Assembly: GCF_000399685.1 (NCBI RefSeq)
Contig: NZ_KB976987.1
Coordinates: 186,001 to 250,000 of the forward strand
Origin: Acinetobacter pittii ANC 4050
GTDB lineage: Bacteria; Pseudomonadota; Gammaproteobacteria; Pseudomonadales; Moraxellaceae
Direction of reading: 5' to 3'
Length of the DNA stretch: 64,000 bases
This document shows, piece by piece, positions 45,538 to 55,264 of this stretch. Positions within the stretch are counted from its first letter, which is position 1. Each line of letters begins with the position of its first letter. The position numbers were made by a program, and so were the translations under genes. Under the pieces are notes generated by a model that saw only the letters and a list, made by a program, of their open reading frames with translations, searched no databases and was not told the origin of the DNA.

Positions 45538-46239
45538 TTATTTAAACTGAATTGAACCGTTCGCATTTACAGTAATTTTAGATTCACCAGCTGCCATGTC
45601 TTGAGCTGGTGCAGCTTCGGCCATAGCGAACTTAGCCATGCTGGCACGCATTACAGGTTGTGGGAAATAGTTGTTGGTATTCAAGTTCAGATTAACCAAT
45701 GTATATTGGTTTTTATTCCATGCTTGAGTCAACATTTGAGCGCGTTGTTGAAAGTTTTTAGATGCTTCTACCATTAACTCATTTTCAACTTTTTTACGTT
45801 GTTCATCAGAAACTGTAAAATTAATCGATTGAGTCTGGAAGTTTTGCTGTAATTCATTCACTAGCTGGCTAGCAGCTTTAAAGTCTTTACTTTCTAGACG
45901 GATTTCAGCGCGACCACGCCATTCTTTTAACTTATTGCTATCGTTATCGTAAATTGGATAAGTGCTTTGAGCACCTGTTTCCACTTTGACTTGAGGATAT
46001 TTACGAGAAACGGTAAGCGCCTGATTCATTAATTGGTTAATTTGATTTGAAAGTTCGGCTGGTTGTTTGTTACTTTTTTCAATATATAAAGTTGCATGCA
46101 TTTCATCGTTTGAAACTTGACGAGAAGCTTCAGCTTGTACATTTACAATATTGTAGTTCAAAGCATTATCATCCTGAGCAAAAACGAAAGGGCTAAGGAG
46201 GGAACCTAAAAGAAGGGTAGAGACGGCTAAAGTACGCAT
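45538..46239 (-). CDS. SIMPL domain (DUF541) exported protein
   Basis: A 233-residue periplasmic protein with a signal peptide (SPFVFA, cleavage near residue 21). The SIMPL domain covers about 30-200: VNVQAEASRQVSNDEMHATL, VETGAQSTYPIYD, and KNFQQRAQMLTQAW with the late TLVNLNLNTNN. Domain members form oligomeric rings; one relative (BP26) is an antigen in Brucella. Function here is unknown. A good ribosome site (AAAGGAAAAA) precedes ATG 46239. The terminator at 45500 is oriented for it. Confidence 0.88.
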   Translation of the reverse strand: MRTLAVSTLLLGSLLSPFVFAQDDNALNYNIVNVQAEASRQVSNDEMHATLYIEKSNKQPAELSNQINQLMNQALTVSRKYPQVKVETGAQSTYPIYDNDSNKLKEWRGRAEIRLESKDFKAASQLVNELQQNFQTQSINFTVSDEQRKKVENELMVEASKNFQQRAQMLTQAWNKNQYTLVNLNLNTNNYFPQPVMRASMAKFAMAEAAPAQDMAAGESKITVNANGSIQFK

Positions 46240-46706
46240 AAATTTTTCCTTTAAAAATTAATATAAATTTAATTTTTTTCATTAAGAAATGTTAAACATA
46301 ACTTATGCATAACTTTTGCAGATTTTGTGGCGTATTTGTAATATTAAAATCAGGTTTTTTTAAATTTTGGTAAATATAAAGTTTTTAAAAAATAACAACT
46401 TAAAATTAAAGTGTTTCAATGTAACTTAAAAAATCAAACTAATATAAAAAAAGAATATTTTCTTTAGGTTGTCACATAGTATGATGATAATTCATCATAA
46501 CTATTGGGATGATACATTTTTTCAATAAGATTAGATGAGTAAAGTACATAAAAGACGTTTTTTTTCTTGCAAAATTAGGTATCATCGCGCTCCTAGTTAC
46601 AAGATATAAAATAAGTGTCTTTGCTAGTTCTATAAAGCACCGAGTCAAAGGACCAATCGTCACCAGACTTATTTCTTTCTACCCCTATCAGAGATGGTAA
46701 TCCGAT
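46240..46706. other. Intergenic region upstream of dat (467 bp), AT-rich with two symmetric elements
   Basis: No credible gene. The region is divergent-promoter space for the SIMPL gene (left) and dat-ddc (right). It holds a perfect inverted repeat at 46480-46499 (arms TATGATGA/TCATCATA, 4-bp spacer) and a hairpin in the probable dat leader at 46617-46653 (GTCTTTG against CAAAGGAC with one bulge). The dat ribosome site is AGAGATGG at about 46691. A promoter could not be placed with confidence. Confidence 0.6.
46480..46499. repeat. Perfect inverted repeat upstream of dat
   Basis: Arms TATGATGA and TCATCATA separated by TAAT. It is a plausible regulator site or hairpin in the SIMPL/dat divergent region; no regulator can be assigned. 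Confidence 0.4.
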
Positions 46707-48080
46707 ATGAGCGTTACTTCCGTTAACCCTGCCACTAATGCTACTAACGAATATTATTTGACTCGCCAAAGTCAAATGGAATCAAATGTTCGTAGCTATC
46801 CACGTAAATTACCGTTAGCGATAGCGAAAGCACAAGGATGCTGGGTTACTGATGTTGAAGGTACACAGTACCTTGATTGTTTAGCTGGGGCAGGTACATT
46901 GGCTTTAGGTCATAATCATCCTGCGGTGATTCAAAGTATTCAAGATACATTGGCAAGTGGTTTGCCATTGCATACTTTAGACTTAACCACACCTTTAAAA
47001 GATGCATTCACTGAAGCATTGTTAGCATATTTACCTGGTGGTAAAGAAGAATATTGCTTGCAGTTCTGTGGTCCTGCTGGTGCAGACGCAACTGAAGCAG
47101 CAATCAAACTTGCTAAGACTTACACTGGCCGTAGTTCAGTGATCAGTTTCTCTGGCGGTTACCATGGTATGACCCATGGTGCACTTGCTATGACTGGTAA
47201 CTTAAGTGCAAAAAATGCAGTTAATGGTTTAATGCCAGGCGTACAATTCATGCCATATCCGCATGAATACCGTTGCCCACTTGGTTTAGGTGGTGAAGCA
47301 GGTGTTGATGCTTTAACTTACTACTTTGAAAACTTTATTGAAGATGTTGAAAGCGGTGTAACAAAACCGGCTGCTGTTATTCTTGAAGCGATTCAAGGGG
47401 AAGGCGGCGTAGTTACAGCTCCAGTAAAATGGTTGCAAAAAATCCGTGAAGTGACTGAAAAGCACAACATCGTTTTAATTTTAGACGAAGTTCAAGCTGG
47501 CTTTGCACGTTCAGGCAAAATGTTTGCATTTGAACATGCAGGTATTGAACCTGATGTTGTTGTAATGTCTAAAGCAGTAGGCGGTGGTTTACCACTTGCA
47601 GTATTAGGTATTAAACGTAAATTTGATGCTTGGCAACCTGCTGGTCACACGGGTACTTTCCGTGGTAACCAACTTGCTATGGGTACTGGTCTTGTTGTAT
47701 TAAAAACGATTAATGAACAAAATCTTGCTCAAAATGCGCAAGAGCGTGGTGACTTCTTACAAGCTGAATTTAAAAAATTAGCGCAAGAATTCCCATGTAT
47801 CGGTAACGTACGTGGTCGCGGTTTAATGATTGGTGTTGAGATTGTTGACGAGCGTAAACCAGCTGACCGTATTGGTTCGCATCCTGCTGACTCACAATTA
47901 GCTGCTGCAATTCAAACTGCTTGTTTCAACAATAAACTATTGCTTGAAAAAGGTGGTCGTAACGGTACAGTAATTCGTTTACTTTGCCCGCTTATCATCA
48001 CTCAAGACGAGTGTGTTGAAGTAGTTGCTCGCTTTAAGAAAGCAATTGCAGAAGCATTGGTTGCAGTACGAGGCGCATAA
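46707..48080 (+). CDS. dat: L-2,4-diaminobutyrate:2-oxoglutarate aminotransferase
   Basis: First step of 1,3-diaminopropane synthesis: converts aspartate semialdehyde and glutamate to L-2,4-diaminobutyrate. It is a 457-residue class III aminotransferase with [58 protein letters not shown] and the PLP lysine K289 in [12 protein letters not shown]. ddc starts 3 bp after its stop. Known in A. baumannii (Ikai and Yamamoto); 1,3-diaminopropane is also needed for surface-associated motility there. Confidence 0.95.
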   Translation: MSVTSVNPATNATNEYYLTRQSQMESNVRSYPRKLPLAIAKAQGCWVTDVEGTQYLDCLAGAGTLALGHNHPAVIQSIQDTLASGLPLHTLDLTTPLKDAFTEALLAYLPGGKEEYCLQFCGPAGADATEAAIKLAKTYTGRSSVISFSGGYHGMTHGALAMTGNLSAKNAVNGLMPGVQFMPYPHEYRCPLGLGGEAGVDALTYYFENFIEDVESGVTKPAAVILEAIQGEGGVVTAPVKWLQKIREVTEKHNIVLILDEVQAGFARSGKMFAFEHAGIEPDVVVMSKAVGGGLPLAVLGIKRKFDAWQPAGHTGTFRGNQLAMGTGLVVLKTINEQNLAQNAQERGDFLQAEFKKLAQEFPCIGNVRGRGLMIGVEIVDERKPADRIGSHPADSQLAAAIQTACFNNKLLLEKGGRNGTVIRLLCPLIITQDECVEVVARFKKAIAEALVAVRGA

Positions 48081-48082
48081 GT

Positions 48083-49615
48083 ATGGTGGATTTTGCAGAA
48101 CATCGTAAAGCGTTACTCTGCAATGATGCACAATCCATTGCTGACTATGAGTCAGCAATGGGCGAAGCGGTAAAAGCCGTTTCAGCATGGTTGCAAAATG
48201 AAAAGATGTACACTGGCGGTAGCATTAAAGAATTGCGTTCAGCAATTTCTTTCCAACCTTCAAAAGAAGGGATGGGTGTACAAGAATCTCTTCAACGTAT
48301 GATTGAGCTTTTCTTGAATAAAAGCTTGAAAGTACATCATCCACATTCATTAGCACATTTACACTGCCCAACCATGGTGATGAGCCAGATCGCGGAAGTG
48401 TTAATCAATGCAACTAACCAGTCTATGGACTCATGGGATCAAAGCCCTGCAGGTTCATTAATGGAAGTTCAGCTCATTGATTGGTTGCGTCAAAAAGTAG
48501 GTTATGGTTCTGGTCAGGCTGGTGTTTTCACTTCTGGCGGTACTCAATCTAACTTGATGGGTGTGTTGCTTGCTCGTGACTGGTGTATCTCGAAAAACTG
48601 GAAAGACGAAAATGGTAATCCATGGTCTGTACAGCGTGATGGTATTCCTGCCGATGCAATGAAAAACGTCAAAGTCATTTGTTCTGAAAATGCGCATTTC
48701 TCTGTGCAAAAGAACATGGCAATGATGGGTATGGGCTTCCAGTCAGTTGTAACTGTTCCTGTGAATGAAAATGCACAGATGGATGTAGATGCTCTCGAAA
48801 AAACGATGGCGCATCTTCAGTCTGAAGGCAAAGTTGTTGCTTGTGTCGTTGCGACAGCGGGTACAACCGATGCTGGTGCAATTGACCCATTGAAGAAAAT
48901 CCGTGAAATTACCAATAAATATGGTTCATGGATGCACATCGATGCGGCATGGGGCGGCGCATTAATTCTTTCAAATGACTACCGTGCAATGCTTGATGGT
49001 ATTGAGTTATCTGACTCGATCACCCTTGACTTCCATAAGCATTATTTCCAAAGCATTAGCTGTGGTGCGTTCTTGTTGAAAGATGAAGCGAACTATCGCT
49101 TTATGCACTACGAAGCTGAATACTTGAACTCTGCTTATGATGAAGAGCATGGTGTACCAAACCTTGTTTCTAAGTCGTTACAAACGACTCGTCGTTTTGA
49201 TGCATTGAAATTGTGGATGACAATTGAATCACTTGGTGAAGACCTTTACGGTTCAATGATCGACCATGGTGTAAAACTTACTCGTGAAGTTGCAGATTAC
49301 ATCAAGGCAACTGACGGTTTAGAGCTTTTAGTTGAGCCTCAGTTTGCTTCGGTATTGTTCCGTGTTGTGCCACAAGGCTACCCAGTTGAGTTTATCGATA
49401 GCTTGAACCAAAACGTAGCGGACGAGTTGTTTGCACGTGGTGAAGCAAATATCGGTGTAACAAAAGTTGGTAATGTACAGTCATTGAAAATGACAACATT
49501 AAGCCCTGTTGTGACATTCGAAAATGTTAAAAACCTTTTAGGTCAAGTATTGGCTGAAGCTGACCGCATTAAAGATGCGATTGCTTCTGGTAATTATGTA
49601 CCACCAATCGACTAA
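48083..49615 (+). CDS. ddc: L-2,4-diaminobutyrate decarboxylase
   Basis: Group II PLP decarboxylase that turns diaminobutyrate into 1,3-diaminopropane. It is 510 residues, with [20 protein letters not shown], the PLP-contacting Asp287 in HIDAAWGGA, and the PLP lysine K319 in LDFHKHYFQ. Translation is probably coupled to dat because the stop-to-start gap is only 2 bp. A strong terminator at 49629 ends the operon. The pair is self-contained; export or use of the diamine is not encoded here. Confidence 0.95.
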   Translation: MVDFAEHRKALLCNDAQSIADYESAMGEAVKAVSAWLQNEKMYTGGSIKELRSAISFQPSKEGMGVQESLQRMIELFLNKSLKVHHPHSLAHLHCPTMVMSQIAEVLINATNQSMDSWDQSPAGSLMEVQLIDWLRQKVGYGSGQAGVFTSGGTQSNLMGVLLARDWCISKNWKDENGNPWSVQRDGIPADAMKNVKVICSENAHFSVQKNMAMMGMGFQSVVTVPVNENAQMDVDALEKTMAHLQSEGKVVACVVATAGTTDAGAIDPLKKIREITNKYGSWMHIDAAWGGALILSNDYRAMLDGIELSDSITLDFHKHYFQSISCGAFLLKDEANYRFMHYEAEYLNSAYDEEHGVPNLVSKSLQTTRRFDALKLWMTIESLGEDLYGSMIDHGVKLTREVADYIKATDGLELLVEPQFASVLFRVVPQGYPVEFIDSLNQNVADELFARGEANIGVTKVGNVQSLKMTTLSPVVTFENVKNLLGQVLAEADRIKDAIASGNYVPPID

Positions 49616-49628
49616 TTGAGTTGATACC

Positions 49629-49659
49629 AAAAAAGCCCGGTTTATTGCCGGGCTTTTTT
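49629..49659 (+). terminator. Terminator of dat-ddc
   Basis: AAAAAAGCCCGG (49629-49640) pairs with CCGGGCTTTTTT (49648-49659). Confidence 0.93.
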
Positions 49660-49704
49660 ATTACATATTATTTTTATTTAAAATGTGCATCGAAATAGAC
49701 TGAT

Positions 49705-49721
49705 ATGCACAAACCATGCAT
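49705..49721. promoter_or_regulatory. Candidate Lrp-type operator upstream of the aldehyde dehydrogenase
   Basis: ATGCACAAACCATGCAT: inverted arms ATGCA/TGCAT with a 7-bp spacer. It matches 51908-51924 at 14 of 17 positions, the differences keeping the symmetry. It sits about 180 bp before the dehydrogenase start. Confidence 0.5.
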
Positions 49722-49901
49722 ATTTTCAAAAAACAAAAATAATTATGCATGATTTATGGGGAGCAAATTTCTTATTGTATTGGTATGTCCCCAATGTTTG
49801 GTCACATTGATATATCAATACTGTACTTACTCTTTAAAAGACGCTGCTCAAATGGTCATAAGGTAAGAGGCTGTAATTACAATTAAGACAAGGAAGAAGA
49901 A

Positions 49902-51332
49902 ATGCAACAAGTTAATGTGCTTAATGAATTTAAATTAATTATTAACGGTCAATCTTGTTCAGGTGAACAGGGTGAACTAGAAATTATTAACCCAGCTACA
50001 GGCTTAACTGCCGCACGCTGTGCAAAAGCATCGGTTGAGCAGGTGAATCAAGCAGTAAGTGCAGCTAAACAGGCCTCTAAAGCTTGGCAACAAGTTTCAC
50101 ACGATGAACGTAAATCGATCTTAAACAAAATTGCAGATGGTATTGAAAAGCACGCTGAAATGCTTGCAGAGTTAGTTGTACTTGAGCAAGGTAAGCCACT
50201 CGCACTTGCACAAATGGAAGTGCAGGGCGCAATTGGCTGGACGCGTTACGCGGCTGCTATGGATTTACCTATTGAAGTGATCGAAGACAGTGAAACCAAG
50301 CGCATTGAACGCCATCGCCAACCATTAGGAGTAGTAGCTTCAATTACTCCTTGGAATTGGCCACTGATGATTGCGGTTTGGCATATCATGCCTGCATTGC
50401 GTGCAGGTAATGTGGTTATTAGCAAACCTTCTGAATACACGCCACTCTCAACTTTGCGTTTATGTGAAATCATTCAGCAAGAAGTTCCACCAGGCGTGAT
50501 CTCAATTGTGGTCGGTGCTGGTGAGATTGGTGAAGCATTATCTTCTCATCCAGATGTGCAGAAAGTTGTGTTTACAGGGTCAACTCGAACAGGTCAGCAC
50601 ATTATGGCTGGGGCAGCTCAACAGTTAAAACACCTAACTTTAGAGCTTGGTGGTAATGATGCTGGTATTGTATTACCAGATGCAAATATAGATGAAATTG
50701 CAGCTAAGATTTTTAATATGGCGTTCTTAAATGCAGGCCAAACATGCGCAGCATTAAAGCGTTTATATGTGCATGAAAGCCAATATGAAGCTTTATCTCA
50801 AAAGTTAGCTGATATTGCCAACGCTCAAGTTGTGGGTGACGGAATGGAATCTTCTACAACATTTGGCCCAGTACAAAACCAAATGCAATATAACAAGGTG
50901 AAAGCCCTTATTGCTGAAGCCATTGACCAAGGTGCAAAAGCACTTTCTGGTCAACAGCAATTACCAGAGCAAGGTTACTTTATTGCTCCTACTATTTTGA
51001 CTGAAGTTTCTGACTCTTGCCGCGTGGTGCAAGAAGAACAGTTTGGTCCTGTGTTACCTGTTTTAAAATATACAGATATTAACGATGCAATTGCCCGCGC
51101 TAATGACAGTGAATTTGGTTTAGGCGGTTCAATCTGGTCGTCTGATATTAAAGCAGCACAGATTTACGCTAGTCAGCTTCAATGTGGGACTGTTTGGATT
51201 AATACCCATGCAGAAGTCCTGCCTCATGCACCGTTTGGTGGCTGGAAAATGTCAGGCTTAGGTGCTGAGTTCGGTTTAGAAGGTTTGCTTGAAAATACGA
51301 TCGGGCAAACAGTTCATATTAGTAAAGTCTAA
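49902..51332 (+). CDS. NAD(P)-dependent aldehyde dehydrogenase
   Basis: Oxidises an aldehyde to the acid; 476 residues. ALDH motifs: ITPWNWPLMIAVWHI, the coenzyme loop VFTGSTRTGQ, catalytic Glu in LELGGNDAGIV and nucleophilic Cys in NAGQTCAALKRLYV, then EEQFGPVLPVLKY and FGGWKMSGLG. It lies before a block with an Lrp regulator, an indolepyruvate/phenylpyruvate decarboxylase and an aromatic permease, so indole- or phenylacetaldehyde are attractive substrates (inference). An inverted repeat shared with the Lrp/decarboxylase promoter lies upstream. Confidence 0.9.
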   Translation: MQQVNVLNEFKLIINGQSCSGEQGELEIINPATGLTAARCAKASVEQVNQAVSAAKQASKAWQQVSHDERKSILNKIADGIEKHAEMLAELVVLEQGKPLALAQMEVQGAIGWTRYAAAMDLPIEVIEDSETKRIERHRQPLGVVASITPWNWPLMIAVWHIMPALRAGNVVISKPSEYTPLSTLRLCEIIQQEVPPGVISIVVGAGEIGEALSSHPDVQKVVFTGSTRTGQHIMAGAAQQLKHLTLELGGNDAGIVLPDANIDEIAAKIFNMAFLNAGQTCAALKRLYVHESQYEALSQKLADIANAQVVGDGMESSTTFGPVQNQMQYNKVKALIAEAIDQGAKALSGQQQLPEQGYFIAPTILTEVSDSCRVVQEEQFGPVLPVLKYTDINDAIARANDSEFGLGGSIWSSDIKAAQIYASQLQCGTVWINTHAEVLPHAPFGGWKMSGLGAEFGLEGLLENTIGQTVHISKV

Positions 51333-51343
51333 ATATTAACTTT

Positions 51344-51369
51344 AAGGCGGATCTAGTATCCGCCTTTTT
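51344..51369 (+). terminator. Terminator of the aldehyde dehydrogenase gene
   Basis: AAGGCGGAT (51344-51352) pairs with ATCCGCCTT (51358-51366), then T residues. Confidence 0.88.
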
Positions 51370-51402
51370 ATTTTCACTTTTATGAGTGAAAAGCTGAGCT
51401 GT

Positions 51403-51888
51403 TTATTGGGAGTGATGATAACTCATGCTTTTAGGCTTGATTAAAAAATGATTCTGTTCTTTAATTTTTTTCAGAACAATGTAAGACTTTATATGACCAA
51501 TAAAATTATAAGAAAGTAATCTTTCAGTCACAAATTGAGAGAGCTGTTCTAAGTTTTCGGCAACGACTTTTAAAATAAAATCCGCATCGCCACTAATTGA
51601 AAATGCATCTTGAATGTTATCTTCAGCTTCGATCAGTTCCTGAAAAGCCTGCTGTGATTTTGCTTCGTGTGTCCTTAAATTAATATGAATCATCGCTGTA
51701 ACTTCCAGCCCTAGCGCCTGTTGTTGGATACGTGCGGAGTAACCTAAAATTATGCCTTTTTGCTCAAGTAACTGTCGTCGTCTTGAACATTGGGAAGCTG
51801 ATAATCCGATTAAATCTCCAATTTCCTGATTGGTGAGCCGTCCATTCTTTTGTAGTGCCTGAATGATTTGCCAGTCGAACTTATCCAT
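51403..51888 (-). CDS. Lrp/AsnC family transcriptional regulator
   Basis: A 161-residue Lrp-type regulator from ATG 51888. The helix-turn-helix reads MDKFDWQIIQALQKNGRLTNQEIGDLIGL at residues 1-30 (split by one loop), followed by SASQCSRRRQLLEQKGII, and the RAM ligand domain covers 65-145. A start at 51915 would add nine residues (CIIKGFYA) not typical of the family. It is divergent from the decarboxylase gene (52023), and an inverted repeat at 51908-51924 lies just before its start, suggesting autoregulation. Ligands of such regulators are often amino acids; here probably an aromatic one. Confidence 0.92.
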   Translation of the reverse strand: MDKFDWQIIQALQKNGRLTNQEIGDLIGLSASQCSRRRQLLEQKGIILGYSARIQQQALGLEVTAMIHINLRTHEAKSQQAFQELIEAEDNIQDAFSISGDADFILKVVAENLEQLSQFVTERLLSYNFIGHIKSYIVLKKIKEQNHFLIKPKSMSYHHSQ

Positions 51889-51907
51889 TGCATAAAATCC
51901 TTTTATG

Positions 51908-51924
51908 ATACACAAATCATGTAT
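51908..51924. promoter_or_regulatory. Candidate Lrp-type operator in the lrp-ipdC divergent promoter
   Basis: ATACACAAATCATGTAT: inverted arms ATACA/TGTAT with a 7-bp spacer, 20 bp before the Lrp start and about 100 bp before ipdC. A further half-site TATGCAC lies at 51947-51953. Confidence 0.5.
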
Positions 51925-52022
51925 TTTTATTAAAATGCGTTTTCATTATGCACGAAATCTAAAAGATAGATGAAATATTATTTTTCTATGGAATAAAAAT
52001 TGGTCTCAAAGGATATAGAGCA

Positions 52023-53744
52023 ATGTTCATAGAAATCGGTGAATTTTTAAATCTTCGTTTAAAACAAATGGGTATCCAACATCTTTTTGGAGTACCTGGT
52101 GATTTTAACCTTTCATATCTAGAACAAGTTGAAGCAGACCCACAACTCGAATTTATTGGAAATTGTAATGAATTAAATGCTGCTTATGCAGCAGACGGCT
52201 ATGCACGAATTAACGGTTTTTCTGCCTTGGCAACCACTTATGGTGTAGGTGACTTAAGTGCGATTAATGGCATCGCAGGTGCCTATGCAGAAAATGTACC
52301 TCTTATTCATATTTCTGGTATTCCACCATTACATGCGGTTCAAAAGGGCACTTTAATACATCATACGCTTGTCGATGGTAACTATGACAATATTATGAAC
52401 TGTATGAAAGAGTTCACAGTTGCCCAAACACGTTTAACTCCTGCAAATGCAGCTTTTGAAATTGACCGTGTATTACGTCAGTGTTTCCTTGAACGCCGTC
52501 CTGTACACATTCAACTACCAGGCGATATTACTCACGTTAAGATTGAAGTATCTGAACGTCCACTCGACCTAAGCTATCCAGCTGTTGAACCTGAATTATT
52601 GCAAAGTGTAGTAAGCAAACTCTGTAACATTATTGAGAATGCTCAAAGTCCAGCGCTTCTTATTGATAATGAAGCTTCGGTTTTTGGTGTAACGTCGCTT
52701 TTAAACGATTTATCACAAAAATGCTCAATTCCATTTGCAGGTATGAATACTGCAAAAAATATTATGGATGAAGGCTCACCTCGTTACATCGGAACTTATG
52801 TGGGTGGTGCAAGCCAACCACATGTGAAAAATATCATTGAACAATCTGACTGCTTAATTGGTGTTGGTGCACGCTTTACCGATGTTGGTTCGGCTGTATT
52901 TACTCATCAAATTGAAACCAAGAACTACATCGAAATTAAATCTTATGGCCTGAATATTTTTGGTCAGGATTTTCCGGGTATTGAGATTGGTCAGTTACTC
53001 GTTGAGCTAAATAAAAAAGTTGCACCACGTAAATCGACAACACCTCTTCTTGAAAAACAACCGCCGAAAGTAATAGAAGCTCCAGCTCAACAAAAGCTTA
53101 GCCAAGATGTGCTTTGGAATTACATTTCAGGTTTCTTAAAAGAAGATGATGTAATTATTGGTGAAGTCGGAACATCAAACTCAGCTTTGTCAGGAATAAA
53201 GCTTCCAGCTACAGCTAAATATATTGCTCAGCCACTTTGGGGTTCTATTGGTTACACCTTACCGGCTTTACTTGGTAGTTTGCTGGCCGCGCCTGAACGT
53301 CGTCAAATTTTATTTATTGGTGATGGTTCATTCCAACTTACGGTACAAGAACTCTCTACGATTATCCGTCACGGTTTAAAGCCAATCATTTTCTTGCTGA
53401 ACAATGGCGGTTATACCATTGAGCGCTTAATTATGGGTGAAAACGCAGCCTATAACGATGTGCAAAACTGGAAATACACTGAAATCCCGGCTGTGTTTAA
53501 CGGTAAAAAAGGCCATACAACTTATGTGGTTGAAACTGCTGGGCAACTGAAGAGTGTTTTAGATAACGTTCAGCAAAATGATCAGTTAACTTTTATTGAA
53601 TTAAAACTACCAGCAATGGATGCACCAGTAAGTTTGAAAAAATTTGCTTCTGTGATTGCGCGTTTTGACTACGGTGATCGTGGCTACGAAATTTTAAAGG
53701 AACGTTCCCAACCGATTAAATGTAAGGATGCAATCTCTTTTTAA
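52023..53744 (+). CDS. ipdC: Thiamine-diphosphate-dependent indolepyruvate/phenylpyruvate decarboxylase
   Basis: Decarboxylates an aromatic 2-keto acid to the aldehyde, a step in indole-3-acetate or phenylacetate formation. It is a 573-residue ThDP enzyme with the catalytic Glu50 in GNCNELNAAYAADGYAR, GVPGDFNLSYLEQ at the start, and the ThDP/Mg motif GDGSFQLTVQELS to NNGGYTIE. The HH pair (IHHTLVDG) near residue 118 matches the pyruvate decarboxylase/IPDC branch. Aromatic permease and aldehyde dehydrogenase neighbours fit. No aminotransferase is linked. Distinguishing indole from phenyl preference would need a test. Confidence 0.88.
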   Translation: MFIEIGEFLNLRLKQMGIQHLFGVPGDFNLSYLEQVEADPQLEFIGNCNELNAAYAADGYARINGFSALATTYGVGDLSAINGIAGAYAENVPLIHISGIPPLHAVQKGTLIHHTLVDGNYDNIMNCMKEFTVAQTRLTPANAAFEIDRVLRQCFLERRPVHIQLPGDITHVKIEVSERPLDLSYPAVEPELLQSVVSKLCNIIENAQSPALLIDNEASVFGVTSLLNDLSQKCSIPFAGMNTAKNIMDEGSPRYIGTYVGGASQPHVKNIIEQSDCLIGVGARFTDVGSAVFTHQIETKNYIEIKSYGLNIFGQDFPGIEIGQLLVELNKKVAPRKSTTPLLEKQPPKVIEAPAQQKLSQDVLWNYISGFLKEDDVIIGEVGTSNSALSGIKLPATAKYIAQPLWGSIGYTLPALLGSLLAAPERRQILFIGDGSFQLTVQELSTIIRHGLKPIIFLLNNGGYTIERLIMGENAAYNDVQNWKYTEIPAVFNGKKGHTTYVVETAGQLKSVLDNVQQNDQLTFIELKLPAMDAPVSLKKFASVIARFDYGDRGYEILKERSQPIKCKDAISF

Positions 53745-53800
53745 ATAGAGGACAGGACACGTCTTCTCAAAAATTAAATGGACTCATATTAAAGCTATTT

Positions 53801-53866
53801 ATGTCCGAAGGTCGGTTTCTGATCTTCGGATATGGTGCTGAATAAAGGTGTACAGGAAGTGACACC
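53801..53866 (+). promoter_or_regulatory. Two stem-loops between ipdC and the aromatic permease
   Basis: Stem 53801-53813 with 53821-53833 is 13 bp (two G-U) with a 7-nt loop. A second stem pairs GGTGT (53847-53851) with ACACC (53862-53866). Neither is followed by a U-run, so they look like processing or leader structures rather than terminators. Confidence 0.45.
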
Positions 53867-53884
53867 AACATTGGAGATAATGTT

Positions 53885-55264
53885 ATGGATGCAAACAATA
53901 AGCACGAGTTAAAACAAGGCTTATCCAATCGGCATATTCAACTCATCGCACTCGGAGGGGCGATTGGAACAGGTTTATTCTTAGGTCTTTCTCAAACAAT
54001 TAAACTGGCTGGTCCTTCAATCTTATTAGGATATGCAATTGCAGGCGTGATTGCCTTTTTGATTATGCGTCATTTAGGTGAAATGGTTGTTGAAGAACCG
54101 GTAAGCGGCTCTTTTAGCTATTTTGCGAACAAATACTGGGGCAAAATGGCTGGCTTTATGTCTGGCTGGAACTACTGGGTTTTGTATGTGCTGGTGAGCA
54201 TGGCTGAATTGAGCGCAATTGGGACTTTTATACAGTTTTGGTGGCCTGAAATTCCGACATGGCTGACTGCTTTATTTTTCTTTATTTTAATTAACGGCAT
54301 TAACTTGGTAAATGTCCGCTTTTTTGGGGAATCCGAGTTCTTATTTTCCTGCATTAAAATTGTTGCGATTTTAAGCATGATTGGCTTTGGTGCTTATCTG
54401 TTATTTTCAGGCTCAGCAGGTCCGCAAGCAGGTATTGCAAATTTATGGCAACACGGTGGTTTCTTCCCGCATGGGATTCACGGTTTTGTCATGGCTCTGG
54501 CTGTCATTATGTTTGCATTTGGTGGTTTGGAATTAATTGGTATTGCTGCAGCGGAAACGAAAAAACCTGAAACCACTATTCCAAAAGCAGTAAATCAGAT
54601 TGTTTACCGTATCCTGATTTTTTATATCGGTGCGATCGGTATTCTTTTATGTCTTTATCCATGGAATATGGTGGCAGAAGGCGGTAGTCCATTTGTCATG
54701 ATTTTCCAGTCACTCAATAGTAATGGTGTTGCGAACGTTCTAAACTTTGTGGTCTTGATTGCTGCTATTTCGGTTTATAACAGTTGTATCTATTGTAATA
54801 GTCGTATGTTGCATGGCTTGGCAGAGCAGGGCAATGCTCCGGCAATTTTGAAAAAAGTAAACAGCCGTGGTATTCCAGTACCGGCAGCAGTTGTTTCTGC
54901 ATCTATTACAGCAATATGTGTCGTTGTGAATTATCTGATTCCTGGTCAAGCTTTTCAGCTCTTTATGATGTTGGTTGTCGCAGCACTTGTCATTAACTGG
55001 CTTATGATTTCAGTCACACATTTGAAATTTACTAAAGCGATGAAATTGCAAAAACGTCAAACTAAATTTCAAAGTATTCTTAGCCCATGGAGTAACTATT
55101 TAACCATTAGCTTTGTATGCTTTATTCTTATTATTATGGCGTTTACACCAGATATGAGGTTGGCTGTTATTTTAGGGCCAATCTGGCTTGCTGTTTTAGC
55201 TGTGATGTATTTCTTAAAATATCGCAAAAAAATGGTAGCGATGCCAGAAGTACAATCGAATTGA
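53885..55264 (+). CDS. Amino acid permease, aromatic amino acid type (AroP/PheP-like)
   Basis: Inner-membrane importer of the AAT subfamily, 459 residues with 12 hydrophobic segments. Family signatures: LKQGLSNRHIQLIALGGAIGTGLFLG (split between cytosolic start and helix 1), SGSFSYFANKYWG, GWNYWVLYVLVSMAELSAIG, and the helix GGLELIGIAAAETKKPE. The aromatic preference is inferred from similarity to AroP/PheP and from the adjacent aromatic keto acid decarboxylase. It is 140 bp downstream of ipdC with hairpins in between. Confidence 0.85.
   Translation: MDANNKHELKQGLSNRHIQLIALGGAIGTGLFLGLSQTIKLAGPSILLGYAIAGVIAFLIMRHLGEMVVEEPVSGSFSYFANKYWGKMAGFMSGWNYWVLYVLVSMAELSAIGTFIQFWWPEIPTWLTALFFFILINGINLVNVRFFGESEFLFSCIKIVAILSMIGFGAYLLFSGSAGPQAGIANLWQHGGFFPHGIHGFVMALAVIMFAFGGLELIGIAAAETKKPETTIPKAVNQIVYRILIFYIGAIGILLCLYPWNMVAEGGSPFVMIFQSLNSNGVANVLNFVVLIAAISVYNSCIYCNSRMLHGLAEQGNAPAILKKVNSRGIPVPAAVVSASITAICVVVNYLIPGQAFQLFMMLVVAALVINWLMISVTHLKFTKAMKLQKRQTKFQSILSPWSNYLTISFVCFILIIMAFTPDMRLAVILGPIWLAVLAVMYFLKYRKKMVAMPEVQSN

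Noticed and set aside
46480..46499. Possible Fur box before dat
   Set aside because: The dyad is even (8-4-8) and lacks the GATAAT-type triple hexamer spacing of a Fur site; listed only as an unassigned inverted repeat.
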